Notes: a model not told the origin generated them from the sequence alone. A stretch of 64,000 nucleotides of DNA from Nakataea oryzae (GCA_003049435.1 PYSQ01000153.1:1-64000), one strand, 5' to 3'. Shown: positions 35,536 through 47,161, counted from the stretch's first letter. Made by a program: numbers and translations.

Positions 35536-36659
35536 TCACCCACCGTTCAAGCTTGCCTGAGTAGGGATTGCTCCTTGCTCCCAGCCCTCTGAGCCTTCTT
35601 TCTCTCCATCCTCTTATCAGTTTCGGCATTGCCGGTGCCCTTTTTATCCCCCCTTTAATTCCATCTACGACCATCTTGCCCTCAGCCTCGCCGTGCTGTG
35701 GGTCATGACCAAACGTAACGCATACAAACGACAACAAAAAAGCAGCGGTCACTTTGTTTGTATCTGCCTGCCTCTCGAGTACTTCCTCTAGGTTTCTAGA
35801 GATCATTAGCTTTGGTGTTTTGTTTTAATGCTCTGGGTTGTTTTCATGGAAATTTGAGTTTGCTTGTTCGCACCAGCGTAATGGAAAGGAATCATATGAG
35901 ACTGTTTTTTTTTAGATATTTAAAATAGGGTGATCTTTTGATAATCGCACTCATCTATGGTGATCTCCGCATGTGACAATCATCTTCGCAAACCACGTCT
36001 CCCATCGCTGTCTCTAAAGCTATGTCGTTTGTTGTGCAGGTAGGACGTGCTTGGGAGAGGCCTCCTGCAGATACCGTTTCGTTCAGACAAAAGCAGCCGT
36101 TCGGACGGATGATGCAAAACGAGGGGTCCAGGCTGACCGATATTTGCCAGTGTCGCGGGGCGAGCCGTCATGGAGTCCACGACGACATCAACGCGAGAGG
36201 GTGACGGGAGGTTCCTCGTATTGGGTCAGGTTGAGCACCTGTACTGGTGAAACCAGAGGTTTGAGAAAGAAAGCACAGACGGAGAAATGATCAAAAGACA
36301 ACACAAGAACAAGGTGAGGAAGAATGGAAAAGAGACAGGTGACCAAAAAAGGGATTTTGTGATGACCTGACCAAACAAAACCCTCCATTTAAATGCGCCG
36401 CCGAATTGCTCCCAAGTTGGACAAAAAGAAAGAAAGCCAACGTCGCCTCTTTTCGGACGGGCTCCTCTGGATTGATCCATGGCCATCTCCGAATGTCCGC
36501 CGGCCCGTCAGTCCTGGCCCATGACCTGTTCTTGGATAGAGGTGCCCATCTGCCTTCCTTTGCCCCGCACAACATGCTGTTCACCCCATCTGCCCAACCT
36601 ATATCGGGCAGAATGCCAGGCCCGTGAGATGTAGCAGGGCGCGAATAGACGAGACATAT
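35536..36659. other. Convergent intergenic region between the LIM gene and SUMO
   Basis: About 1.1 kb. AT-rich 3' flank of the LIM gene up to about 35960, then mixed sequence. Overlapping short minus frames at 36188-36584 share no domain. No gene supported. Confidence 0.55.
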
Positions 36660-37157
36660 TTAAAGGAACGACCCTCCGACCTGCTCCTGGTGCACCTCCA
36701 GTGTATCGCCGTCCGCCATCTCGAGCTAGATTGAGGGTTGATGTCAACTGTCAGCACAGGCGCCTCGGACCAAGTGACGCAGGTAGTCGCGCACGAATCT
36801 TGATGGATTAACACGCAAATAGTTCCGCCCGGAACACAGCACATCCCGGAGACAAGACAGACGAATTATGATATAGAATGGACATGGGATAGAATCTTCT
36901 GGGGGAGCACGCACGGAGTCGGGTGTGTCCGTCGGTTGCACACGCTGGCCGTCGAATAGAAAGCGGACCGAGTTGAGGGTCTTTCCTTGCCGCTCGCAGA
37001 AGGCGTTCATGAGCTTCTCAAGCTTGGTGCTCCTCTTGATCTTGAAGAAGACCTCGTTGTTGTTGTCCGTCACTTTGATGTTCAGGTGCTCGGCAGCCGG
37101 AGGCTGGGCCGGCTCGCCGCCGGGCGGCGGACTAGCTCCGTTCTCGTTGTCCGACAT
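36660..37157 (-). CDS. smt3: SUMO (Smt3-type ubiquitin-like modifier)
   Basis: Small ubiquitin-like protein conjugated to lysines of nuclear proteins. Exons 37157-36915 and 36725-36660, joined phase 0 over a 189 nt intron, give 102 residues. The N-tail is Pro/Gly-rich (NGASPPPGGEPAQPPA). The ubiquitin fold reads HLNIKVTDNNNEVFFKIKRS, LEKLMNAFCERQGKTLNSVR, FLFDGQRVQPTDTPDS joined to LEMADGDTLEVHQEQVGG. The di-glycine (98-99) is followed by a three-residue tail, Ser-Phe-Leu, that must be removed by a Ulp1-type protease before conjugation. Confidence 0.95.
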
Positions 37158-38549
37158 TTTGGCGTCGCGGCGGGTATCGAGTGTTTGGTTTGCTGTCCGG
37201 CGAGCGGCAAGGATCGTGGAGGTGCTTCTCTCTCAGACCAAGAGTTAGCGAATCAGCAAGAGAGGTTGTTGTGGCGGGCGGTGGGCAGGTTGGGCGGCGC
37301 AGGGCAGAGGTCGACACGAGCGCGTGCGGTTGCGGCGCGGGTTTTGCGGTGGGACTGGCCCGGGCTGGGCTTCTTTGATCGGAAACTCACAGGAGGGGTA
37401 GGATTCGTCCACCAATTCCTCCTGGAACCTTGTGTAGGCGCCTAACCTGCACCTACAACAGAAGCTGCGGCTTGAGACGGGGGGGAATTATCCGGCGGAG
37501 GAGGCGCTACGGGGAAGACCAACTGGCTAGGATATAGCCGAGAAGACGAGATTGATCGGGACAGCCTTGTCGGTTCGTGGTGCGAGATGTAGAATTGTTC
37601 GTGGTGCGATAGAGAAAAAGAGGATGCGCCTCCAGTGCCAAAAGTAAACTCCCAGCGGGAGTGGGGCTCGACCGCCTACTTTAGTGACGGGTGCGTCTGC
37701 TACAAAACGCCCGTGTCTTGTCTGGTGCCTTCCTTTCTTGGCGAGTGCGTGGCTGCCTACAGTACCTAGGTACCTAGTTGGTGTGCAAACGTGAAAAGTA
37801 TGCATGATTGAGGACATCGAGCCTCGGGCAACCTGATCTGATCTGTTAGTGCCCGCTAATGGCGCTGAAAGTATCACCGTGCACTGGTATATACAACGCT
37901 GCCCTTGAAAGATCGTTAAATCGGTACTTCATGAAGGGCTGAGAACAGCAAAACAAAAGTACAAAATTATTTGCCTTGGGCAAGCGCGCTATTTTGATCG
38001 GAGAAGCAATGCCGAGATGTGGTGAGCGAAGGAAGGAAAAGGCAAACAGATATATCGCACCCATCAAGAAGTCCAACGCAACGGCGGCCAGGGCATCAAG
38101 GGCCTCCGATCCATCCATCAGGCAGACCCTAGCCGGCTTGGAAAAAAGTACCACGCCAACAAGTTTTCCAGAGCATTACTGTACAGGCGCGTGGTTAAGG
38201 TCGGAGATCTTCGATGCCGCATAATGCTTTGTGCCACAGATCGCTTGAGGAACAGTCGCGGGATTTGCCAGCTCTTCCATGGCGCTCGGTGACATCATTT
38301 GGCTGAGCGACCAAAGAGTATAATCCTCATTCGCTTGCTCTGATCCATGCGGTCACCTGCAAAGAAAAAAAATATGTAGCTTTCCACCTTGGTACCTACC
38401 TGCCTATCCTTAGCTGTCACCAAGACGACCACATTCAGCAAGCAACAAATTGTCACAATATCCATTGCTCTGGCACTCTCCACTTGATACTATCCCAATA
38501 CCAACCAACAGGACAGATATAACCTTCTGGAATTATAGTCGGACCTATC
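37158..38549. other. Divergent promoter region between SUMO and CMC4
   Basis: About 1.4 kb without a supported gene. Contains a tandem GTACCTAGGTACCTAG element (37762-37777) and a GGTACCTACC copy near 38391. Confidence 0.55.
37762..37777. repeat. Tandem palindromic ACCTAGGTA-type element
   Basis: GTACCTAGGTACCTAG contains overlapping palindromes (TACCTAGGTA, CTAGGTACCTAG). Related sequences recur at several other intergenic sites in the window (see findings). Function unknown. Confidence 0.6.
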
Positions 38550-39013
38550 ATGGTAGGTTCCCTCGTGAATACATTAGTCGTCACAGACAGACTCTGACAC
38601 GCCCCCAGTCTCTCCAGAAAGATCTCTCTGCCACTCCGGCTTGCCATCCTAGAGCGGTTTGTTCACCCAACAGCTTCATCTCTGCAAAGATTTCTCTTGG
38701 TGTTGACGTTTATGGATACCTACCTGCCCACCGGTGTCTGTAATAGTGTGCAATTCAAGGTATGTCCGGGTGCTTGTGTTGATTTTGCTCGCCGCTGGCA
38801 GCCGCCGACTGCGCTGACAATGAGCAAGATTGTCTCACCAAGAACGGATACAAGGAAGACAAGTGCCAAAAGGCCATTGACGCTCTGTACGAGTGCTGTC
38901 AGGCTTTCTATGACAAGCATGGCGAAGGCGCATCATCTGTGAGCTGCCCAAAGCCGGATCTGCTGAGGCTCAAGTTGAAGCAAAGGCAAGAGGCAGCCAA
39001 CAAATCTAGGTAG
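38550..39013 (+). CDS. cmc4: CMC4, twin CX9C intermembrane-space protein, with ATG-only exon and 13 nt microexon
   Basis: Small Mia40-imported mitochondrial protein; its precise task is unknown. Exons 38550-38552 (just ATG, followed by GTAGGT), 38609-38656, 38747-38759 (13 nt) and 38829-39013 give 82 residues. The joined product begins MSLQKDLSATPACHPRACAI and continues QDCLTKNGYKEDKCQKAIDA and LYECCQAFYDKHGEG. The two CX9C pairs are C-HPRACAIQD-C and C-QKAIDALYE-C. The 13 nt exon (TGTGCAATTCAAG) supplies C-A-I-Q exactly as in yeast Cmc4, which has ACAIQDCL, so this model is strongly supported. Skipping it changes the frame and destroys the first Cys pair. The C-terminus is Lys/Arg-rich. Confidence 0.88.
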
Positions 39014-39835
39014 TTCTACGGGCAACTGGAGGCAGCCGGCATGTCAACAGTGGAAATTCATCCACGCGTAATAGACATCTTGGCAAGTCGCGAATAGCAG
39101 AGCAGATGCATCTGTATCACTCGTCCGTAACATATGTCCACCCGAACGTCGCAAATACATGCGTCGGGTAACTTGAAGGGAGAGCACATGTTTCCTCTAG
39201 GCATTCATTAGCGCGCAGAGAGGCCCTTTGGACCTGAGCAAGCAGTGAAGGTCTTGCTCCGAGACTCTAATTTGAAAGCCGATGACATTTGTGTGAGGAA
39301 GAAAAGAAGGAAAAAAAAAATCGAGTCCCACCACCTCGGGGTTTTATGGTCGGTGCGGAACAGAGGGGTGGTTGCCCCAGTAAATTCGAGTACGTGCGGA
39401 TACTTTGAATTTTGAAATTCCCCGCAGAATACACACAGACCGGCACTCTCTTTGGGTTCTCTCAAGTACTTTGGCAGGTCGCAAGGAGGTCCACACTTCT
39501 GGACGGGAGGTGGGTCCACTCCAACCTCGAGCTGCGGTCCCTAGCAACTGAACCGCGCTTTGGAAGCTGCGCATCGCGGCTGTCGCGTTTGCCCAGCAAA
39601 AAGATTATTCCACAACCGCAAATCCGGCCGACGACGAACGATTTCAGAACCACACGTGCGATCTGGGGGTACCCGACAGCCGCAAACGGCGACATACCTC
39701 CCCCAGTTTCTTGGGAGGGCGACATGTGAAGCAAGATCCCTCCCCGCAAATTCGATTCTATTACGCCGTCGCGATTTGGGCGCTGAGCGTCTCCCGACTT
39801 GATCCGCCGCCTCACGCGCAAAAAAATCAGCGACC
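39014..39835. other. Intergenic: CMC4 3' flank and NUP84 promoter
   Basis: About 820 bp. Overlapping short frames on both strands between 39412 and 39915 share no domain. Nothing else recognised. Confidence 0.55.
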
Positions 39836-42800
39836 ATGGCTCCGGGACCGGTAGGAGCATATTTCAGGATCCGGTTGGAACAATAGGCCCAGCTGTGTAT
39901 CTCGCTGACACACAATACTAGTCACTCCAGGGTCCCATCAGCAGCGACCCTTCGTATGCAGGCGTCGACCTAGGTTCGTTGCATCCCATCCATCACGACC
40001 GAATAGCTGGTGCCTCGATCGAGAGCATATGCACAGACTAATGCTGGTGTAGATGGTGACGACGAAATGGCGATGCTCGAAGAAACCTTCAAGGAGACCT
40101 CGGTTCCGTACGACGAAGAGGTGGAGGTGTTTGCCAAGTATCTGGACGACTGCACCTTGGAAACAGGCTCGACTTCGCAGAAGCTCGCCAGAATCTTCAA
40201 GTTGATAGAAAAATACTCCGAGTATGTCAACGAACGAGCACAGGCACTGCGAGAACGGCTAAGGCTTGCCGCATCTGCGCGTGGAAATTCTCCTTCGTGG
40301 CAGCATAGCCACTCGGACGACAACGACATGGACATGGACGATAACGCCTACATAAAGGCCCTCCCTGCGAACCCGAAGGCCGAGCTAGAGCTCTGGGAGC
40401 AAGAGGCACAGACGTGGGATCTGTTGAGACGCCTGCTGCCCCTGAGATATGGAGAGAAGCCCAAGTCAGATGAGTTGCCGGCCCATGGTCCCCGGTGGGC
40501 CGAGTTTCTGGACGCAGTCCCGGCGGCTCGGGAGAACGCTGCTGTTCTGGGGTGGCTGCAACAGAGTGCCCGTATGCGACCCGACATCGACGAGCTGGTA
40601 AAAGACCTCCAGCGAAACGCCGACCGGGGAGATATCGTCGCCCACGGCTGGCTTCACACTCGAACCGCAATCAAGATGTACAAGACACACATGCACATGT
40701 CCGGCCCTGTCGACCCCCATACCGCCGATTCCACCGGATCGAACCTCAAGACTTCCAACGGGCCCATGGTCACGCAGCTCGATCCGGACGTGGTGGTGAG
40801 GCAACAGCGAAGGCTAGCACCACAGGACGAGTACTTTGAGCGCGCCATCTGGCTTGGCTGCTTTGAGCTGCTGCGCCGGGGCCGCAGCATGAGCGATATC
40901 CGGGATTGGTGTCAGGAGCGTACCGAGGCCTGGAGGGCTGTGAGTATCTCTGGTCTGTCACTATCACTAGATGGTGTTGGCAACTCGCCCGACGACGACC
41001 CGATCCCGATCATTCTGTGGAAGCGCATGTGCTGGCAGATGGCTCGTCATGGCGGCACGGATGACTACGAGCGCGCCGTCTACGGCATCCTGTCTGGCGA
41101 CCGGGAGCGTGTCGAGGCCGTGGCACGATCATGGGACGACTACGTTTTCGCTCAATACAACTACCAGTTGAGAGGACAATACGACCAGTACCTCGTGGGG
41201 AAATGTGACCGGGAGTCACTCTCGCCCGATTCCCTGTCTACTCTCAGCCAATTCGGCACCGTGGAGCCCACGAGGGCCGGCTATAGCACCAAGTCCTACC
41301 TCGATAGTCTGGAGATGCGCCCCCAAATCACGCGGGAAGCACAGACACCAACAAAGTCCCTGCATGCATCCATTTTAAGCAATGCGTTGGATGACTTTTT
41401 GGAAAAACAGGGCGATGTCCTGGCCGCCGAGGCCAAATTGAGCAGCCAACCAAACGAGGCGCTTTCACGGCTCCTACCTCAGCTGGAGCCAGCCTCGACA
41501 GTCTCGATCCCTAGCCGTTACGCGAAACTCAGCGAACACCACTGGATCCGTACGCTGAGCCACGTATTCATTGTGGTTGCGGCGCTCGAGGGAACGACAC
41601 GCCAAGGCCAGGCGGCGGACAGGAGGTTACCAACCAGGGAGCACATCCTGGCCGCCTACATTAGCTATCTACGCTTGGCCGGTCTGGATGAGCTTGTACC
41701 CTTGTACTGCGCCAAGCTTGCGGGCGAGAGACGCTACACATGCATGAGTCGCAACCTGATTCACATTACCGATAGGGAGCTGCAAATGCGGATGCTCACC
41801 CTGATGGAGAAGATGGGCCATGATGTGATAACGTTTGTGAAAATCCAGCCGCAGCTGTACCTCGAGGACATAAGCGAGGCTATGCTCGACTCTCCCTTGC
41901 TGCATCCGGAGAGGCACCCCTTCAAGATTCTCGCCAACGGCCCGCCCTCGCTCAAGTATGGCCGCATCATCAACCCTGGCGTCCTGGGAAATGACCCGAG
42001 CAACCCTGAAGACAACCAGATCGCCGTACCTGACGAATTCCTCATTCGCTCCATGGAGTGGTTGCTGCTCGTCGCCGGCCTAATCCCAGAGACATTCGAC
42101 TACGGTGTCAAGATCTACAAATACTTCCTAAGTACGCATCCTTATATCCACGGCTGTTTCGCGTCCTATGCCGTGCTTCTGGTAACATCAAGCTGACAAG
42201 AATTGCGAACTAGAACACAAGCGGCTGGTTGCTGCCCGTTCTTTTGCGGAGCGTGTTTCCTGCGCTGACATTCTGAGACACAAGGCCGGCTTGCCCATCC
42301 AAGACGAGGAGGACACATCCTGGTGGGATGACATCTTCTCGGCAGCAAGACTGGAAGGTCTTGATGTCATGGATGAGGATGCAGCCGGGGACGTGGATGT
42401 CACAAGAGAGCAAATGGCGCTGCTGGCTCGTCCCTTTTTCGAGCTGGAGTGTGCAGTGAGGGTGATGGATTGTCTCGAGACAACTGCTCAAATTACCCGC
42501 GAGAGCAGAGAGTGAGTCGACATGCCCACCTCCTGTCGATATGATTATTGTTTTTGGGCTGACATGGAAAATCAGTGACGGATCCCGAGACAGGGAGGTT
42601 GCGCAATCTCTGAGCGACAACGCCAAGCTCATCAAGGGCTTCATGAAGCCATTGCTGAAGGACTGGCTCCTGACAACGCAGGATTGTATGTTGTCTCCCT
42701 TTCCCCTCGGTTTACAGATTGACTAACTCTGACGTTGCCCTCCACATAGACACAAAGGAGTTCGCACAGCTCCGCGAGACGTACCTCCCAGATCTAGTGA

Positions 42801-43078
42801 TCGGATATGCCAGTACACTCCATGCGGCCGGTACAAGCTCCACGCGGGATTTCCTCCTGGAGTGTATGGATCTTGCAGCGCAGATCGCCGAGGAGGGCTC
42901 GGATCTGGCAGCGCTTTTCGTGCGTACCGGAAGGATGAAGGAGCTCCTCGAGTCGTTCGCGTCTTGCAGCAAGGCGCTGGCCATCTGGACTACGGACCTC
43001 AAGAAGGGTCAAGGGCCCAACTCTAAGAAATATCGGGAGACGGGTTGGTCACGGGAACTCTGGACTATCAAAAACTAG
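39836..43078 (+). CDS. nup84: Nup84/Nup107 nucleoporin of the Y-complex
   Basis: Scaffold subunit of the nuclear pore outer ring, needed for pore assembly and mRNA export. Exons 39836-39850, 39922-39973, 40053-42131, 42214-42511, 42576-42685 and 42750-43078 encode 960 residues. The first exon codes only MAPGP. The protein is almost entirely helical. Recognisable stretches are FAKYLDDCTLETGSTSQKLA, ERAIWLGCFELLRRGRSMSD, WKRMCWQMARHGG, YERAVYGILSGD, WDDYVFAQYNYQLRGQYDQY, LAAYISYLRLAGLDELVPLY, MEKMGHDVITFVK and a C-terminal repeat region. The order matches the Nup84_Nup100/Nup107 family (long alpha-solenoid). All five introns have GT-AG ends. Confidence 0.9.
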
Positions 43079-43606
43079 AACCCATTGGCTGGCTATAGGA
43101 ATGAGGGATGAGCTTGGCCAAGGACTTGAGGTTAGCATCAAGAAGCTTAGGGCAGGGGGGGCCGGCACGCCTCCAACGGAGATCTGGGAAGACTAGATAG
43201 AATCTGTGCCTGTAAGGTGTATTTCCGTTTAGATGCATGTACGAGACTCTTGTCCCATTAAAACCACTGAATGGGACTGTTCTTTTAATGATTTCTTTTT
43301 TTTTGTTAATATCAAGCCCAAAACTTAACGCAGCGTTCTGTCAACATTCATCTGAACATTGAGCTTTTATTTCAAGTTAACAGAAAAGGACTGAGAGCAA
43401 TCAATGAGACCATCGGCTGATGGCACAGCAGACTCTTTGCAATGCAGCAATGCAGCAAGATGGCGTATGTCAGTCGTTTTCATGCGACCCTGACCACCAG
43501 CTCTCAGGCGGAAAAGAGGAGGACCAATCACCATTTTAAATGTTAACATTTCCAATGATTTCGCGGGGTGGCCGACGAGGGTCAAGTTACTGTCAATCAA
43601 AGTCCA
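43079..43606. other. Convergent intergenic region between NUP84 and the DAHP synthase gene
   Basis: About 530 bp, AT-richer than the flanks, with a T-run at 43297-43304. Holds two 3' flanks; no gene. Confidence 0.6.
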
Positions 43607-44999
43607 TCAGCCGCCGTTACTAGGATCATACAAGCCGCGGCAGGATTTGTCCATGCATATGTATGAGGAAGAAAACAACTTGCTGACCTCTTTGGCGCTG
43701 CCAGAGGCGAGCGCTTCTCTTCGCTTCTTGACGGCGGCGGCCAGGGTATCCAGAACGGCGACAGTTTCCTGCCAGCCGATGCAGGCGTCGGTTATGCTGA
43801 CGCCATACTTGAGGCCGGCCTTGCCCTCCTTGGGCACCTTCTGGCTTCCCTCCTCAATGTTGCTCTCGATCATGACGCCCATGATGCCCGTCTCGCCGGC
43901 GGCGATCTGCTCGGCCAGCACGCCCGCCACCTTTGGCTGGTTCCGGTGGTCCTTGAGCGAGTTGCCGTGGCTGCAGTCGACCATGAGGCGCTCGCGCAGG
44001 CCCGCGGCGCGCAGAGCGGCGCGGGCCTCGGCGATGCTGGCGGCGTCGTAGTTGGTCCCCTTCTTGCCGCCGCGCAGGATCACGAAGCAGTCCTCGTTCC
44101 CGACCGTGCCCACGATGGCCACGACGCCCGGCTTGGTCACCGACAGGAAGTGGTGCGGGTGCCGGACGGCGCCGATGGCGTCGATGGCCACGCCGAGCGT
44201 GCCGTCGGTGCCGTTCTTGAAGCCCACGGGGAAGCTGAGGCCGCTGGCCAGCTCGCGGTGCAGCTGGCTCTCGGTCGTGCGGGCGCCCACGGCGCCGGCG
44301 GAGAGCAGGTCGGCCAGGAACTGCGGCGAGATGGTGTCGAGCATCTCGCTCGCGATCGGCATGCCCTTGCCGGTGAGGTCGACGAAGAGCTGGCGGGCCA
44401 TGCGGAGGCCCTTGTTGATCTGGAAGCTGTTGTCGATGTCGGGGTCGTTGATGAGGCCCTTCCAGCCCACGGTCGTGCGGGGCTTTTCCAGGTAGGAGCG
44501 CATGACGATCAGCAGCTCGTCCTTGTGCTTCTCCTTCTCCTTTAGGAGCAGGTCGCAGTACGCCAGCGCGGCGGCTGGGTCATGGATAGAACAAGGGCCG
44601 ACGATGACGAGGAGCCTGTGCTTCTCGTCGGTGCCATTGACGGCAGCCACCACCTCGTCCCTGCTATGCAGGACCGTCTGCTTGGACTCTGGCGTCTGGC
44701 TGATCTCATGCTGGAGGAGATCAGGGGATGTCAGGGGGTTGTAGCCACGGACTGCGCCCAGCCTTTCATGTCAGCCAGAGGCCAGCAGAGTGAAGATGGG
44801 CAAACAGGCAGGCAGATGCCTGGCCACAGTACCTCTCCAGTCTTCGCTCTCGGCCTTGTTGCCAACATTCTTGTTCTCAATGAAGAACTATAAAACCGAC
44901 GAGACAAGGCGTCGAGATTCGGAATTAGTTGACGGCGGTAGTGGGGAGGCAGGGGTTGAGCATGTCCACGATCCACGCTTGGTTTAAGCCTACCGACAT
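43607..44999 (-). CDS. aro3: 3-deoxy-D-arabino-heptulosonate 7-phosphate (DAHP) synthase, Aro3-type
   Basis: First step of the shikimate pathway: phosphoenolpyruvate plus erythrose 4-phosphate gives DAHP. Exons 44999-44994 (6 nt, Met-Ser), 44887-44833 and 44751-43607 encode 401 residues. The N-terminus is MSFFIENKNVGNKAESEDWR joined to VRGYNPLTSPDLLQHEI, closer to the phenylalanine-inhibited yeast Aro3 (EDWRIKGYDPLTPPDLLQHE) than to Aro4. Core motifs are VGPCSIHDP, RSYLEKPRTTVGWKGLINDP, SEMLDTISPQF, GARTTESQLHRELASGLSFP, GFKNGTDGTLGVAIDA, CFVILRGGKKGTNYD, VDCSHGNS and GVSITDACIGW. The last 26 residues (VSKLFSSSYICMDKSCRGLY...) are unlike other family members. A 68 nt intron (GTCAGC...CCTAG) ending the protein at SAKE-stop would give the usual length. 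A TGACTCA site lies upstream. Confidence 0.92.
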
Positions 45000-45548
45000 G
45001 ACCGAGTCTCTCTCTGTCTCTAGACGAGATCAAACGCGTATATGAGCAGATCAGAGCGGCCCAGGGCTATGGACGTGTAGATATGCAAGATGAAACCTCC
45101 TTGCAGTGCTGTTCTTTTTTGTTGTCTGTGAAATCATCAGGCGAGACAAGCATCTTCATACCGTATAAGTGACAAACGATACGCACAGTCCGACGTGACT
45201 CAAAAACTTTTGTGGGAACATGGATCGAACGATGACTAAGCTAGAAAACCTCGCCTCTCACTGGAAGGCATGGGATTCGAGGCGATGGCACCCGACGAAG
45301 GACCTGAGGCAGGGGTCGGTTGTCAGTCTTGGGCGTCGACCACACTGAGTCGAGAGAGGATGCAACCGCGTGGTTCTAGGCACTGCGAGAGATAGACATG
45401 TGTGATTGGCTTTATGTACAGAGACCAAGGTGCATAAACGCCTTTATTCCAGCCATTCGTTGTCACGTGCAAGCACTTTGCCCCTGGGCCCAACCAATTC
45501 ACCAATTCAGGGGCAACACGGCGGCGACGGGCTTTCGGTGAGGTTGCT
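45000..45548. other. Intergenic: DAHP synthase promoter and 3' flank of the FAR-17a gene
   Basis: About 550 bp; holds the cross-pathway-control site at 45196-45202. No gene. Confidence 0.6.
45196..45202. promoter_or_regulatory. Gcn4/Cpc1 (cross-pathway control) binding site upstream of DAHP synthase
   Basis: TGACTCA, the perfect consensus for the bZIP activator Gcn4/Cpc1, about 195 bp upstream of the ATG. DAHP synthase genes are classical targets of general amino-acid control in fungi, so position and gene function agree. The motif alone is short and also occurs by chance (for example near 28069). Confidence 0.6.
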
Positions 45549-46327
45549 CTACTTGAGTTTCGCAGGCTTGAGTGCCTCGCGTTTGAACTCCTCGACCCCA
45601 TTCACCTGGCCATACAGCCACTTTAGAGCCATGGTGCTAGCGGCCTCGATGCCGGCACAAAAAGCGAAAAACAGAGCACGCTGGGGCGTTGTGAGAATGT
45701 CGAGGATTGGGTAGGGGTACTTTTTTGTACCGAATAGGGACCGTCAGTACCAACGAAGCATGACGACGCGATGGCACTCTCGATTCGACTTACCCATCCG
45801 TTTTTGCTGAAGCACTGCTCGACCCAGCCCCAGTAGAGGAAGGCAAGGACCAGGCTAAGCCCCATGGCGCCGTTCGCTTTAATGGTCCACGGGGGGCTAA
45901 ACAGCAGGAGATCTGCTGTGAGCATGATGGCTGGCATCGCGTGGTAGCCGAAGTCGGCCGCAAAGGGGAGCTGGAACTCCTCAGGAAACAGCAGCGTCTT
46001 GTCGTAAAAGAAGATGGACCAATAGAGCACGCTGATCAAAGCCTCGAGGGGGTTCGAGCATACCGCAACAAAGTTTTTTGCGGCGAACAGTGTTGGGCTG
46101 AGCGTCAAGTCGGCCAAGAGGCCGAAAACGAAGGCCAGTGTGGCCGTCGCCAGCCCGATGATGGTCAGGAACTGGAAACTCCCGCCATATGCCTGGTTAA
46201 CCGGATTTGGGAAAGCAGACAAGAGGCGGAAGGACTGGAAAAATGAGGCCAACCCGAGGATGTGCAGCGAGAGGGACAGGCCTCGGGACGGCGATCCCAA
46301 GCGTTGCAGAGGGTGTCGTCCAGACAT
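45549..46327 (-). CDS. FAR-17a/AIG1-like multi-pass membrane protein
   Basis: Exons 46327-45794 and 45719-45549, joined phase 0 over a 74 nt intron (GTAAGT...AAG), give 234 residues. Six hydrophobic segments are visible: SLHILGLASFFQSFRLL, FLTIIGLATATLAFVFGLLA, LEALISVLYWSIFFY, YHAMPAIMLTADLLLF, GLSLVLAFLYWGWVEQCF and ALFFAFCAGIEAASTMALKW. The conserved segment LYWSIFFYDKTLLFPEEFQL and the histidine in FGYHAMPAIML match the FAR-17a/AIG1 family (AIG1 and ADTRP in animals hydrolyse FAHFA lipids using a Thr and a His). Fungal substrate unknown. The exon 2 acceptor is preceded by an A-run, unusual but frame-preserving. Confidence 0.83.
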
Positions 46328-47161
46328 GATGGTAGCAGCCGATTGAGGCACCTGGGTGGGGTCAGAGGAGTGGTGAAAAGGAAAAAAAAAAAAAAACCTA
46401 GGGGAGTCGATTTCCTTGTCCAGGGGATGTGAGGGATGAGATGTTGCTGACTTTGGCGGCAAGTTCGATTAGTAGAAAACGTATCGGGGTCCTGGCAAGC
46501 ACCCGAGCGGACCGAGATGCAGGCACCGCTCAAGCGTCTTGCTGTTGGGGCCCGGGAGGCCAAGGCGGAACGTCATCGAACCCGGCAACTATCCAGGCTA
46601 GGTCCAGGTAATCATGGTGCAAGCTTTGCCATGGTTGGATCCAGTGGTTCCCCACCGATGCGCTGCTCTGGCATGCCGCCTGGGGTGCGCAATCTCGGAC
46701 AGACCCCATGGACACGGGCAGTACCTATCAGTATGCCATGGTTGGACTCCCCCAGGAACCCACGAGCCATGAGGCTGGCGGCTGAAGTGGTAGCTGTCCG
46801 GGACTTGGTGCACGTTTCTTTTTGCAGCTTTGCTTCAAGATGCTCTGCCCCCCGCCACTGAGTGAAGCCTCCCCTCGGCAGAGAGGTTGCGCCCCACTTA
46901 TTTTCTTCAAGAAACGCGTCGCGCCAATCACCGCGACTAAGCTCCGGCGCTCTCCATGTCGGCTGCACCAGCCGCCTGTCGCAGAATATTCCATGCTCCT
47001 CGCGCCGCAAAGAACCATCCGCCATCCAACGTTGAGCCCGCAACATACTGGCTTTTTCCGGAGCCCAAGGGAGCGATATTCCGGATAAGCCATCGGGCAA
47101 GTCTGATCCCGCCGAAGCCTGCCACAAAGTTGCCTGTACAGCACACAACCGGCACTCGACC
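46328..47161. other. Divergent promoter region between the FAR-17a and WD40-cyclophilin genes
   Basis: About 830 bp. A 15-base A-run (46382-46396) sits 55 bp upstream of the FAR-17a start. A 234-codon minus frame (46612-47316) overlaps the cyclophilin start and has no family signal. Confidence 0.55.

Noticed and set aside
43946..44545. 199-codon plus frame inside the DAHP synthase gene
   Set aside because: Antisense shadow of a highly conserved enzyme exon.
45205..45300. tRNA-like sequence on the minus strand (GTTCGATCC-like B box)
   Set aside because: No matching A box at the right distance and no acceptor stem; same for a GGTTCGAGACC box near 58803 and GTTCGATTC near 7563.
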